Below, piece by piece: positions 34,351 through 45,857 of a stretch of DNA of 64,000 bases. The stretch spans positions 930,001 through 994,000 of the forward strand of contig JAHQRK010000022.1 of the NCBI GenBank assembly GCA_019828595.1. The letters are read 5' to 3'. Source of the stretch: Aphanomyces cochlioides (Eukaryota; Oomycota; Saprolegniomycetes; Saprolegniales; Verrucalvaceae). The first letter of the stretch is position 1. The number at the start of each line of letters is the position of its first letter. A program made the position numbers and the translations under genes. The notes beneath the pieces are model-generated. The model ran no database searches, was not told where the DNA came from, and saw only the letters and a list, made by a program, of their open reading frames with translations.

Positions 34351-35812
34351 ATGGCCGGACCGGAAGAGAAGAAGCAGACGTCGGGGCACATCTCCGAGCA
34401 ATTGGAAGAAGATATCAGCACGTTTCCCAAGATGGACATCGCGCATTTGGTCTTTCTCCTCCAAGTGTCGAAATCCAGTCATTCTGAAGTTTCTCCCGCG
34501 GAATTTGAGGCGACGAAAGCCAAGCTTCTCCAATTGATCGAGCAAAATCACATGGCGCCATTGTACGAGAGCGTGTGTGCGGAATTCCAATGGCCAGTTG
34601 ACCAAACGCTCTTGGATTCCATGAAGTAGGTTTCTCTCGATCTTTTCTGGTTGCTCAATGCGTTCTTCGATCAATAGGAAGCACAACGAAGAGCAATTAG
34701 TCAAACTTGACGCGCAACTCGTCGATGCCGAAGCAAACTTGGGTGATATTGAAGTACTTGAAACGCATTTGGCACGCGCACGACTCTATTCCGAGATTGG
34801 CGACAAGGAAAAAGTCCTGGAAGCGTTCCAAACTGCATTGACAAAGCCAACGTCCATCAACCAAAAGATCATCATTGAGCTTCATATTATTCGCATCGGT
34901 ATCTTCTTTTCGGACTTGCCACTCGTGGAAACGCACATCAAGAAGGCCACTGCGCTAATTGACGAAGGCGGCGATTGGGACCGACGGAATCGTCTCAAGG
35001 TGTACGAGGGTTGCTATCTTCTCATGGCCCGCGACTTTAAGAAAGCTTCCAAGCTCTTCCAGGTACAACTTTTATCGCCGTATGAAGTTGATCACTCGCC
35101 CAGGAATCCGTCGCGACGTTCACAAGCACAGAGCTCATGAGCTATCCAACGATGATCTTTTATGCAGTCATTACATGCGTTTTGAGCATGAACCGCGTTG
35201 AGCTCAAGCAAAAGGCATGTCACGTCAGTGCTCCTCGCAATCTAAAGGATGTTTTCTGTAGATTGTCGACTCGTCGGAAGTTCTGGCTGTCATTCGTGAC
35301 ATTCCCCACTTGAGTGACTTTCTCAACGGTCTCTACGATTGCAACTACAAGCAATTCTTCACAGCTATCGGTACTGCCGACGACGACGTCATGACTGATC
35401 ATTGAGCTCTCTTTCTCTAGTTGGATTGCATCCGTACGTGAACCGAGACAAGTATTTGGCGCTCCATTCTCGCTTTATTTACCGCGAGCTGCGTATTTTG
35501 GCATATGCTCAATTCCTTGAAGCCTACCGCAGGTATTCTAGTCTACCTAGCTCCTTCAATTTCATCAATTTCATCATTAGTGTCACGATTCAATCCATGG
35601 CAACGGCGTTTGGCGTCGGGATTGAGTTCCTAGACACGGAATTGTCTCGATTTATCGCCGCAGGACGTCTCAATGCCAAGATTGACAAGGTGGCTGGCGT
35701 GATTGAAACCAACCGACCCGATGCCAAGAACGCTCAGTACCAAGAAACCATCAAGAAGGGAGATGCCTTGCTAAACCGCATTCAAAAGCTCGCGCGAGTC
35801 ATCAACGTCTAA
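34351..35812 (+). CDS. RPN7: 26S proteasome regulatory subunit Rpn7 (PSMD6)
   Basis: Six exons (34351-34625, 34678-35062, 35104-35214, 35262-35370, 35421-35532, 35581-35812) encode 407 aa, near the usual size of about 390. The N-terminal helical repeats ([25 protein letters not shown]-type helices) and C-terminal PCI domain ([56 protein letters not shown]) match Rpn7, a lid subunit of the 19S regulatory particle. Five introns of 41-52 bp are present; the third begins with GC (GC-AG, at 35215). All phases close. The assignment is firm. Confidence 0.93.
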
Positions 35813-35972
35813 GATCTAGCTAGCCTTTTATGCTTAGCTTTAACAAGACTTTTTTCCCTTCAGTTTATAAACATTGTCGTCATGGGGAAGCAGCTTGGAC
35901 GTTCCACTGGGGCTCCAACACGACGAAGAGCAGGAAGCACAGGTAATGGCCAGGGGATAAAGATGGATGGAA

Positions 35973-36443
35973 TTATTTGGGCGGCGTGGTTTTGCCTGTT
36001 TCGAGAAAGTGGCGGAACTCGCCGACCATTTGAGCTAGATTGCCTGCGGTTTGGATCTGTCGATGCAAATCTGTCGACTTGGTTCCAGTCTTCTCGCTGG
36101 CATTTACGAGTTTCTCCTTCCGACGCATCTACAAAACCATCGTTCAGTCCGAGAGGAGACAAGGAGACGAACGATTTCTTTGTAGAGCTCATCGCACACG
36201 GCGTTGAATGCTTCGAGTTTCTTCTTAATCGATTCAGCCGTCTCGTTCTGTTGCGTCTTGCTAACCAAAATGATCATTTTGAGTTTCGGAGGACATTGCT
36301 TACTCTTGCTTCTCAAGAGCGAGGTAGAGTTCATTGCATTCGAGGATGAGAGCATCAAATGACGCGGATACTTCGTCCACACGTGTTGTGAATGGCTTGT
36401 TTGGGTCCTTGGAGAACTCGCTCTGGAGCATTGAGTCGGCCAT
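35973..36443 (-). CDS. Small coiled-coil protein, unidentified
   Basis: Three exons (36443-36304, 36260-36173, 36128-35973) with introns of 43 and 44 bp give 127 aa. It is largely helical, with heptad-like stretches FDALILECNELYLALEKQ and ESIKKKLEAFNAVCDEL, and ends HFLETGKTTPPK. Length and layout recall small coiled-coil subunits of complexes such as Mediator, but I cannot assign a family. It is convergent with Rpn7, 160 bp between stops. Confidence 0.6.
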
Positions 36444-37178
36444 CTTATCCTATCGTCGGTCTTGAATTTGTCCAAGATAAAAAATAATTCAAGAAATTAA
36501 AAAACAATTTCGGATTATTCAGAAAAAAAACAATGATTTGCGCGCGAATTTTCATTTTGCAATTTTCGATCGCGATTATCCTTCCCGAAGATGAAAGATG
36601 CGAAGTGAAGACAGTCGCCGAAGAAGAGCAAGTCCTGGAGTCGAGATGAAGTAGGGAAAAGGAGGGAACAGCATGTGCCTAGCGTCATTGAATTGACAAA
36701 GCTGAATGTGTCTGAGTCGTCGATTGGAGAAGATCCAAGTGTCGACTTCGTCGCATCCAAGCGGAAATGCACAAGTTGATTGGAATTCACAACCGAAGAT
36801 AGCAATTTGAAAAGTGAACCAGTGGTAGCAAAGACAGGAGTGCAGTGGATTGTCCAATTTGGACTGGTTGTTAACTGTCCCTGTGGAGGAACGAAGAGAG
36901 AGCGCTAAGAGTTTCCCGTGAACTCCGAGTCCTCATCATGGCATCCGTTACTTGATGCATTTTCAAGTGGTTGTTCCAAGCATGACGCCACGACTGCGTT
37001 TCCCATTGGGGTATAAATAGACTGATTGCAGAAAAATCAACCGACGCCCATGCGTATCAAAGATCGATGCTCTATCTTACCTTGTTGGTCGTGCGAGTGC
37101 GGCAGTCACAGCATGTCGAGTTGCGCAATCAAGTCGTGAGTAGGGGAGAATTCAATAGTCTACATTTGAGCGCGGAAT
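36444..37178. other. Intergenic, no supported gene
   Basis: Several overlapping minus-strand frames at 36515-36860 have no family features. AT-rich near 36480-36550. Confidence 0.45.
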
Positions 37179-37469
37179 TTACGAGATGATTTTAGCAGCA
37201 TTTTCAGTTGACAACGCGGTAGTTGTGGCGGTTGTCGTAGAAGTCTTTGGGGTCGGTAATGTGTTGATCACTTGGAGTGCTGATGTATAGCCATACCCGT
37301 GTGAGATCGGTAAGCTCGAGAGCATGCCCCACGTATCGTAGATCTCGGTCTTGTTTTCTCCTTCCACGACTGGGAAGGATCCGGTTGTCCAGAGCTGGCT
37401 CATATCCATGCGTCGTCGGCGCGTCGAGTCGCTAAAGTGGCGTCTGGAGATCGTCGACACTCGTTGCAT
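37179..37469 (-). CDS. Hypothetical small protein (96 aa)
   Basis: A single-exon frame starting MQRVSTISRRHFSDSTRRRR. The N-terminus is basic, the middle has TTGSFPVVEGENKTEIYD, and the C-terminus is Thr/Ala-rich. The Arg/Ser-rich start resembles a mitochondrial targeting peptide. The frame remains open upstream to 37667, but CCAAT boxes at 37551-37560, 37581-37590 and (inverted) about 37619 lie there and favour the internal ATG. No family is recognised. Confidence 0.4.
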   Translation of the reverse strand: MQRVSTISRRHFSDSTRRRRMDMSQLWTTGSFPVVEGENKTEIYDTWGMLSSLPISHGYGYTSALQVINTLPTPKTSTTTATTTALSTENAAKIIS

Positions 37470-37631
37470 CTTGTCCTTGTTGGCAAATGGAAAACTGACA
37501 GACTTCTTTGTACTGATTCGGATTGAGAATGTTGGTCCGAGCTTATTTAGTAGCCAATCAGAATGCAGGGAACTTGAAATGAGCCAATCAAACATGACAG
37601 AAGAGAAGATGTCGCTCCGATTGGCCAGATG

Positions 37632-38441
37632 ACGCATTTCGCCATGGCGAAACATCAACTTGATCACAGACGACGAACGTTCTCTCTGGGTGACGCGACA
37701 TCCTGCAGCGTCTTTTAATGGATTTCATGCGCCCACGATGGAAGAATCATCGCAAGGACGTTTCCTAGATGAAATATGAAGCTCTTGGTTTGATTGACAG
37801 GTTGGTGTATTTTGAGAGCGTCTATTTCTGGTCATTTCAAGCTATCAATAGCTTGAAATGATGGAGAGAAATTGAAGATTGCATGGAAGTTGACGGATGC
37901 TCTTGGACGGATTTAAATCAATTGCTTGTTGAGCATCTGATTGAGATGCTAGATTGGGCAACGTGTTTCTTCCAACTTGAATTTTGTACAGATCTTGCAG
38001 ACTGAGTATTCCTGACATGGAGGAGTTGGTGCTGTGCTTTTTTAAAATGGTGTCAATGCGACAAACATGTGGAGAAAAGAACGCGTCGAAGTGGAAATCG
38101 TCTTTCTGGTTCTCACAAAATGCACAAGTCGATTTTTCACGTTCGCAGAGTTTTGATGCGGTCTCTTAATACTGTATCATGGTGCGCATGCTTGAGAGTT
38201 CTCGTTCATGCCGCGTAGGTAAGGGCGATACAATTATGTCATTGAATCATTTTGAGCAGTCTGTTGGCTTCATGCCGCCACTCAAAGAAGCAAGCATTTC
38301 AAATTGGATCCACATCGGGTGATGCTTCAAATTTTATTCCCACGATAACAAACAATATAGGGACAAGAAACGCATTGTTTCCCCGAACGAAGTGAATTAC
38401 CCAGAGCTTGCTAAGCTAGCCAAAATGTCCTGCGAAAATTG
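37632..38441. other. Intergenic, no gene seen
   Basis: Only short frames. A self-complementary run around 37838-37861 (TTTCAAGCTATCAATAGCTTGAAA) is a perfect 24-bp palindrome. Confidence 0.45.
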
Positions 38442-41400
38442 TCAAGAAGGTGAAATTTCTTGAATACAATGTACCTTGGAGATTGAGACAGCACCTGGAG
38501 TACGCACGACCTACAAAAATACATGCTTTTAACGTTAAGCCTGTATGGACATACCTTGCGCTCGTTGCGAGATTGAGCTTTATGCAGTAACTGGGCGTAG
38601 ATTTTGTGCACTTTGAGATCCTTCTTTGCATTTGGCGATGCACGATCACTGCTTCTTCTTTTCGATGGACTATCCAATGACTTTATAGTCCACAATACAT
38701 GACCAGATGAGGAATATGTTTTCTCCAGCCCCGAGTAGTCCTTGGATTTGTCATACTTGTTGAAAAACCGCTCGAGTTCTTGCAGAGCAACGCTTTGAAT
38801 AGCGTGAAGAGGAAGCGTTTCATCAAATGCTTGGATAGAATTGTGTACTATTTGGAAATCAAACTTGAATACAGAAGCTTTGATTTGATCCATGCGATCC
38901 ACATGACTAGACAACTTCTCGTCCATTGGCAAACCAAGAGAATTAACCAAACTTGTCAAAGCATCTCGCCCTTTGAGAAATTGAAATCCCGTTTGGAGAT
39001 AAGGCATCACTGCTGCCATGAACATTGGATATTCGTTCGTGTCGGTATCAATGCGAATGGGATACACGTCGGTCTCCTTCGGCACCACTATGGCTCCTTG
39101 AATTTCATCGATCAAGTATAACTAAATTGGCTGACCAGACTCGACAAGTTTGACGGCTTTGTCGATTGATTTATTGGCTCGAACAGCCTTCATAAATTTG
39201 GACCCCACGCGGTTGATCTTGTCGAGAAAATCGATGATTTCTTCGATGTCATTTTCAACACCTTGTTTGTCATGGACGGCAAAAGGGAAAAGGACAAAGG
39301 ATGTAGGCACGGAGGATTCCTTGGCAGGTAAAATATCGCGCAATACGCTTTCTTTCAAAGTGCCCAATGTTTGTAGAGTGTCCCTGGCTGTTTGGACGTC
39401 AAGATCAATGAATTCCAATGCATTAATACGCCTCTCCTGTGTATCTTGTGCTGGTGGTTTTGAGCTTGGAGATTCCTTGAAATAATCGTGATCGAGCATG
39501 GACTTGGCACTGATTCGATCGTTGGGATTGATTGAAAGAAGCTTCAAAATCAAATCCCGTGCACTTGGGTCTGATATTTTGCCGTGGACTTGCTTTGACA
39601 AGTCTGCCACTGTCCAAGTAGCAGCCTGCTCAATCGCGCTGTCGTCGACGTCGAGATTTCTGTCCGAGCGAACGAGTTCAACGCATGCCAGCAGCTCGTA
39701 CATCATCACGCCAAGAGCCCACATATCAATTGCAAACGTTGCTGTGGCTGGCTCGAACGGCAGGTCACAATCATGATCTGACTTCGATAAAGATCGAATG
39801 ACCCAATTCTGTTGAGGACGCACTTTGGCACATAATAGATCTGCATTGCCATCTGGTTGATCTCGCCAATAGTTTGTGTACTGATTTAATTCTTCATCAT
39901 TTTTGAGGCGATAAAACAGCTCTACAAGGAATTTTATCCTGGCAATATTAACCTTATGTACCTGGTGGTAAAATTGATGAGCTTCTTTTTCCAGCGATGG
40001 GTTGACCAACAGGTGTAGCGGATTCCAAATCAATTAACCGCAGAGAATCCTGTACTCGAAGCACATTTAGCATACTCAAATCAGAGTGAATAATATTGTT
40101 TTCATGCAATGATTTGGTAAGTAGAGCCATTTGGTGCATGATCATCCGAACTTGATTGTCGTCGGGATGCTCCTTCAGATAAATATCGTGCAAACTTCGA
40201 TTTCCCCGTGGCATGACAATTACATGAGGGAAGTCTTTGATGGAGATATTTCCATAAATAGTGAAGTTTTCAGAGGTCGTCTCAAATTCAAACGGATTTG
40301 GCTGCGGCAGGACTTCCAAAGTGCATGTATCGTTGAGTTGACGGCGAACACTTGTTTCTCGAGTGTGTGCATTGGAAAGTCGCATACATTTGAGAACTAC
40401 TGCGACTTTTCCACCAAAGTGTATATCGCAATAGCTTATAAACTCTGCTCGGGTCCATGTATTGATATAGGTCAAGTCGTATTCATCGAGAAGAGCAGCA
40501 CTTGGACCCTATATCTTCATTTGAGATCTAAGTGACGAAGGCTAATTTACCTCGACTTCTCGATGACTCGTGGCAGTTAGACCAAGATGACGAGCGAAAA
40601 CAACAAAATCTTCTTTTTTTAACAGATTTTCTTGTGCGTACATGTCAATGATTTGATTAAACATGCCATGGTCGTTGGCATCAAGGACAATAGACGTTGG
40701 GCTTGCGTAAATCACTGACTCATCTAGTATTTCATATCGACCACAGAAGAAGAGTTGACTTTTCATGTACTCTTCAGTTGCTGCATCGGTAATCTTGAGG
40801 ATAGATTGCCCATTTTGGTTTTTTGCAAATGCAAGCTGGCGGATAAAGGCGTGCCTGCAGTTACAAAATTTTTGGTGGTTCACAATTTGTTTTACAGCTT
40901 CAATACGAACGTCTGGACTTAAATTACTTGATGCATTCAGAAGAATAGCCCACGAGTAGCTATGGGCAATTCGTGGCTGAATAGTGTTTGTTGAACTCAA
41001 TTCGACAGGTAAATCGTGAAGTACTAAGGAAACTGCGGCTGGAGCAGTTAAGCAATGTAGAAGTTTCGGCAAAATAAGATCTTTCTATAAGTCTGTGAGA
41101 TGATGTTACGAAAATATCCAGACTTTGTAATGAGAATAAGAAATCCCTCCTTTTGCAATGAGAGCGTCAATATATTCGAACTTGTTTTGGCGCAAGGCAT
41201 ATTCCAAAGGTGTCTCTTGATTCTACGAGGAATTCAATGTCATGAAGACAGAGTTCGCGGTTGCTTACCGCGTTTTTCAACTCCAGACTTATGTCGGGGT
41301 GATTCAACAGCGCTTGAAAAATTAGTAAATTTGAATTGCCAATCGCGTGAAATATCAATGGTCCAGACTATTAATTTGATACTTTGGTAGACTGAAAATC

Positions 41401-43110
41401 ATACCGATAGCTTGGCGTTTACGTCAATTTTGTTTTGGTTTAGTAATTGTTGAACGATCTCAAAACATCGACCATCAATGGCTGCAACCAGTGGTGTCCA
41501 CCCTTTCTATACACATCATTAAATATAGCGTCAACAAATTGCAACCTTTCTCGCAAGATTCACATCAACATCTATGCGATTTAAGAGTTCCTGAACAATT
41601 GCGACTCGATGGGCTTTGCATGCAAGAAATAACGCAGTTTGACCGTACTTGTCATAAATAGTCAGTGTGCACAAGTAACCACGCTACCTTATCTTGGTGG
41701 TTAATTGAGTGTATACCAGGGGCATTGCATATTAGTTGCAAAGTGCTCAATTCACCAGCCCAGGCTGCCTCTTGTAGTGCTGTTCGACCCATCTAGAGAT
41801 GATAGTAAATATTTACCTTGTGATGTATTGATAAATACTTACGTCATTCTGTTCGTTGACATCCATGCCTTTGTCGAGAAGAAGTCGAACGATATCATCG
41901 TTGCCTTTTGAGCTTGCTGTGTGCAGAGGGCATACTCTGCTCTTTTGATTTACCTACGAGGCACTTATGCATGCGTCAAAAATTTAATTCGTACATTGTA
42001 GAAGTCTTCGAGACGAAACGAAGGATGGAGCAGAATTATTTCGACAATTTTCAGGTGGCCGCCATCGACTGCTAAGTGAAACAATTCGCCAAAGTCCTGG
42101 AGAAAAATTAGATTCGCGTCTAGTTCTCGGTTACAATTGAATATTGTCCCTTATCAAGCGCCAATAACTCTTGAACGATGTCAAAATAGCCTAAATGACA
42201 CGCTGATTTGATGCCTTCCGTAACGCTCTGGAAATGCATGAACTTTTTCAGGACATAATCAACGTACGTAGCTATCCGCTCCATGATCGAGGAGGGTATG
42301 AATTACATCCAGATTTCGTTTTCCAACAGCATAGATCAGTGCAGTTCGTCCATCCTAAGAAGACTCCTGGAAAGTGTGATACTAGAAAAAATACCCGAGT
42401 TCTCGAATTGATGTCTACGCCGTGAACATCTGACAATGCAGCGACAATCGGAAGAGAGTCAACTTGGCAGGCTAAGATGAGTGCCGTGGCTCCGTGCTAG
42501 ACGAATCGATAGGTGAAACATGGTTAATCCCGTACCGAGTCTGTTTCGTTCATGGACGCCACCACATCGGGGCACTCCAGGAGCTTCTTGACTACTGACA
42601 TTCGCTTCTCTTTTGAGGCAAGCATCAATGGCGTCAAATTCAACTAAGAAATACTATAAATTGGCAATGTTATTGCCTTCTTACCGAAGGTTTTGCAACT
42701 GCATCAATTTCCGGGCGTGCCAAGAGATCACTAATGACATCAAGATGGCCACTTTTAACAGCCCAATGTAGCGGAGTCATTTTTCTCCGTCTCGTTTGCC
42801 TAAATTTGAACAACTTTACAATACTCATCATGTGAATGGTAGACACCGCGTTGGTGGCATTGATATCGACTTTATCGACTGCGACAAGCATTTTGACTAT
42901 CTCGACATGGCCAAGATACGACGCCAACAAGAGCGGTGTGCATTCGAATTCGCATTTCTTTCTTCCTTTGCAAGTCTACATGTAATGTTAGCTATATCAG
43001 AGCTATCGTCCTACATTTGGTAAATTAACCATTTGGAGCTTGTTGAGATCGCAACCCAACATTGCATCCTGAACTCGCCCTCCATCTCCAGCAAGGATCG
43101 CTTGGAACAT
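38442..43110 (-). pseudogene. Ankyrin-repeat atypical protein kinase, large multi-exon gene with an in-frame stop
   Basis: It starts MFQAILAGDGGRVQD at 43110 and continues through many small exons of ankyrin repeats (PLLLASYLGHVEIVKMLV, TPLHWAVKSGHLDVISDLL and others) to about 41100. A linker (40990-40550) and a kinase domain follow: Lys in VAVVLK (about 40400), the catalytic loop HSDLSMLNVL with HSD for HRD and the Asn kept, and LIDLESA where DFG is expected. Later parts are WALGVMMYEL and a conserved C-terminal extension. At 39122-39124 a TAG interrupts the reading frame, which is open on both sides (ESGQPI, then LYLIDEIQG) down to a last small exon ending at 38442. It may be a truncated or inactivated allele, or the protein may simply end at 39122. 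Confidence 0.65.
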
Positions 43111-43659
43111 TCGAATGGCAGTTTTATTTTGGATATAAAAACACGGACTTTCATTTCTCCAATAATGTTTTTGGCGTCAGACTATCGTCACAGCCATTTT
43201 TTTTCATCGTAATTCGTGCAAGGTATACCTTGTTGAGCCTTCTAGGTGGTCCACAACATGATTAAAAGTGTACAGCAACTGCTTCGTCAAATAGATGTCA
43301 TAGCCTCTGAGCCTATGATAAAGGAGGGGGCGAAATATTATGATGCCAAAAGAATGAGTATTGTTGAGAGCCTCAGATAGCGATCTTGCTCCAGCCATTT
43401 GATTGAAGTCGTGGGGAGTACATGTACTGTAATGTTGAAGTCGACCGGAATGAAGGTTGGCTCTTCAGAATGCTGATCTGTGTGAAGCCTGACATATTCC
43501 ATAAACCGGTGTTTGATCTCTTTTACCCGGTTTTTGATGCAAAAAGCCGCTGCATTCGGGAAAAAGTGGATTGATTACGAGGGACCAAGGAGGACTCACC
43601 ATCATTGCGACGCTGATCGAAGCGAGTGGAATTTGTTGGCATTTTCGTTTCTTCCATCC
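43111..43659. other. Divergent intergenic region
   Basis: Lies between the ankyrin-kinase gene and the hydrolase. Short frames on both strands lack features. An upstream coding start for the hydrolase (in-frame ATG at 43513) is possible. Confidence 0.4.
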
Positions 43660-44777
43660 ATGGACTTTTCTTGGAGCATGCAATCAATCACCAACCGAAT
43701 CCTCAGAAGCGCCGTCGAGACTCTCATGTACGGCCTTCATCTCTGACCATTCGTCGTCTTACCTGTCGTAGGCTCAATGGACGTCGCTCACGCCTTGGCT
43801 ACGTGAACTCGGCCGTCTCGGCAGGTGGGTACAACTGGTCCTTCTTGGAGAAATCTTCAGACGACAACACGAAACCTGTTGTGGTCTTCGTACACGGCTT
43901 TTCCTCGGAGAAAGACTCGTGGCTGAACGTCGCGGCACACGTCACATCAGCACGCGTTCTCATTCCGGACTTGCCAGGTCATGGCCTCACGTCACCAATG
44001 TCACCATCGGATAATTTTGGAGCGATGCAACAAGTGCGCAACTTGAAATCGTTCCTGGATGCAACAGTTGGTCCAGACACCCCAGTGCACTTGGTTGGCT
44101 GCTCTATGGGTGGTTTGATCTCTGGTGTGTTCGCCGCAACATATCCTGAAAAATTACACAGTTTGACGCTGGTTTGCCCTGCAGGTAACATTATGCATGG
44201 GGATCAACTGAACTTAACGGTACTGCTTAGGTATTTCAATGCCTCGAAAGAGCCCAGTCTTGAGGTTGTACGAAGACGAGGGTGTTAACATCATGCGTGG
44301 TGGAACTGTCGACGAACTTGTGGACATGATCAAATACACCTCGCATCAGCCAGCTGGAGCAGTCATCGAACCTCCAACTGGCATGCGAAGATTATTCTTC
44401 AGTCTCATCGCGAATTATCGGGTATATTGACCTCATCACATTTTTATGAAATGGCACTTTCCTAGGCCGAACGAATGCCCGTGATAGAAAAGATCCTGAC
44501 TGACATGATGCGAGATCAAACAGCTTTGGAAGAAAACTTACATCGCATTCGTGCCAAAACTGTTCTTTTGTGGGGAGAAAATGACAAAATCCTGGATGTG
44601 TCCTGTCTGGAAAGAGTTCAAGGCAAACTCAAGGCTGATACTATTGTTGTTCCCCAATGCGGCCATCTTGTCCAGCACACTGTTCCTGAACTGTGCGCAT
44701 CGGTAATCAATCGCCTCGTTGAAGAAACCTCTCCTGTATCCTCTGAGGTACTTGCATCAAACGTTTCCTTGGCGTAG
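43660..44777 (+). CDS. ABHD6-like alpha/beta hydrolase (monoacylglycerol lipase type)
   Basis: Four exons (43660-43727, 43772-44184, 44231-44421, 44466-44777) with introns of 44-46 bp give 327 aa. The oxyanion segment is HGFSSEKDSW, the nucleophile elbow GCSMGG (Ser at about 145), the acid Asp lies in GENDKILD and the His in CGHLVQH. LVCPAG after the elbow and the spacing are as in ABHD6, a membrane-associated monoacylglycerol lipase. The N-terminus MDFSWSMQSITNRI has no clear membrane helix, unlike animal ABHD6. The start could be further upstream. Confidence 0.78.
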
Positions 44778-44923
44778 ATTGCTTGAAGTGACTTCGCGCG
44801 CAAATTTAAGGATGCAAATTCGTCTTATTATTTTACAAAGGTTAGCTTGTCTTGAAATTTGTATACCGAGTCTGAAGTACACAACTTCAACACTTCAAAG
44901 AGCTAAAACCTTTGAAACTTGAT

Positions 44924-45362
44924 ATGCCTTGGCAACATCATGTGGGGTCAAATTGCGAATTTTCCACCGAGGAAGAAAGGACGAGCGCGAATGATGTCAG
45001 ACCGAGGGTCATCCTGCGGAAAAGCGAATCCTTAACGTTACCGCAGTTGTGCGTAGTATGGTACTGTGATGGAAGTGTCGACTATGAAATCACCCCCGAG
45101 ATGAAGTGACGTGGAGTTGTGTTCACCATTCGAATCGACATTTTCAGGTGGGGCCAATGTGAGAAGACATTCATGACATGTTGCAGCTACGACTCCTGCC
45201 TGGGAATAGGCTTCTTATTGAATTCCTGCAGCTCTTCTACCTTCTTCACAATCTTGCAGATACAGTACCGCGTTCGGAGGGAGAACCTCGCAAACATAAA
45301 TCGCACGTCGAATCGGACAACGAGGCCAATGCAGACAGGACATCCAATGCAATGGGATGACA
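44924..45362 (+). CDS. Possible gene in two frames, unrecognised
   Basis: A frame starting MPWQHHVGSNCEF runs to 45109 with coding-like sequence (DVRPRVILRKSES, WYCDGSVDYEITPE). A second coding-like frame (MLQLRLLPGNRLLIEFLQLF ... DNEANADRTSNAMG) ends at 45360. A GT at 45107 and AG at about 45148 could link them, but the phase does not fit the second frame well. This may be a small gene or a worn one. No family is recognised. Confidence 0.25.
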
Positions 45363-45556
45363 CTCAACCATTGAATCCACCACCAAGGCCAGAGCTACAT
45401 TGCCCACATTTGTTTTGTTCAGTCGCCTGTCCTAAAATGTGCACAATCACGAGGTGCTTATGCTAATCCTCTCCAAGAGGATGAATAATGGTTGGATAAG
45501 GTCATGCCAGGAAATACCAGGTAGAGGAATTGCCGAGCTGTGAAGTACGCCACCAA

Positions 45557-45620
45557 GCACTACAACGTAAGCGCAGTGTCTATTACAGTGTTGATACGCC
45601 ATGCGCTTACGTTGTAGTGC
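45557..45620. repeat. Perfect 19-bp hairpin
   Basis: GCACTACAACGTAAGCGCA (45557-45575) is exactly reversed and complemented at 45602-45620, with a 26-nt loop. It lies in the otherwise empty interval before the IFT46 gene and could be a small-RNA precursor, a MITE remnant or a cruciform-forming site. Confidence 0.6.
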
Positions 45621-45857
45621 AATTCTTATATGACCTCCGCTTAGGATTCTCGGGTGGCATAGGTCCCAGATTGAGACCTTTCCTCTCATCTCAGCCAGGC
45701 ATGTGCTCCTTTAAAAGCGCCTTGGGCCTCAAGACCACGCGACTAAATGATGCACGAGTTATACTTTGATGCCGAGGCATTGTCATGGCATGGTGGTCTA
45801 TGTCGCTGCCGACGCGAACTTCACCCTCATGGACTATTGAGCTGTTTTTGCTGCAGC

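Noticed and set aside
36515..36857. Overlapping minus-strand frames of about 95 codons
   Set aside because: Two frames are open over the same bases and neither shows motifs or a plausible promoter.
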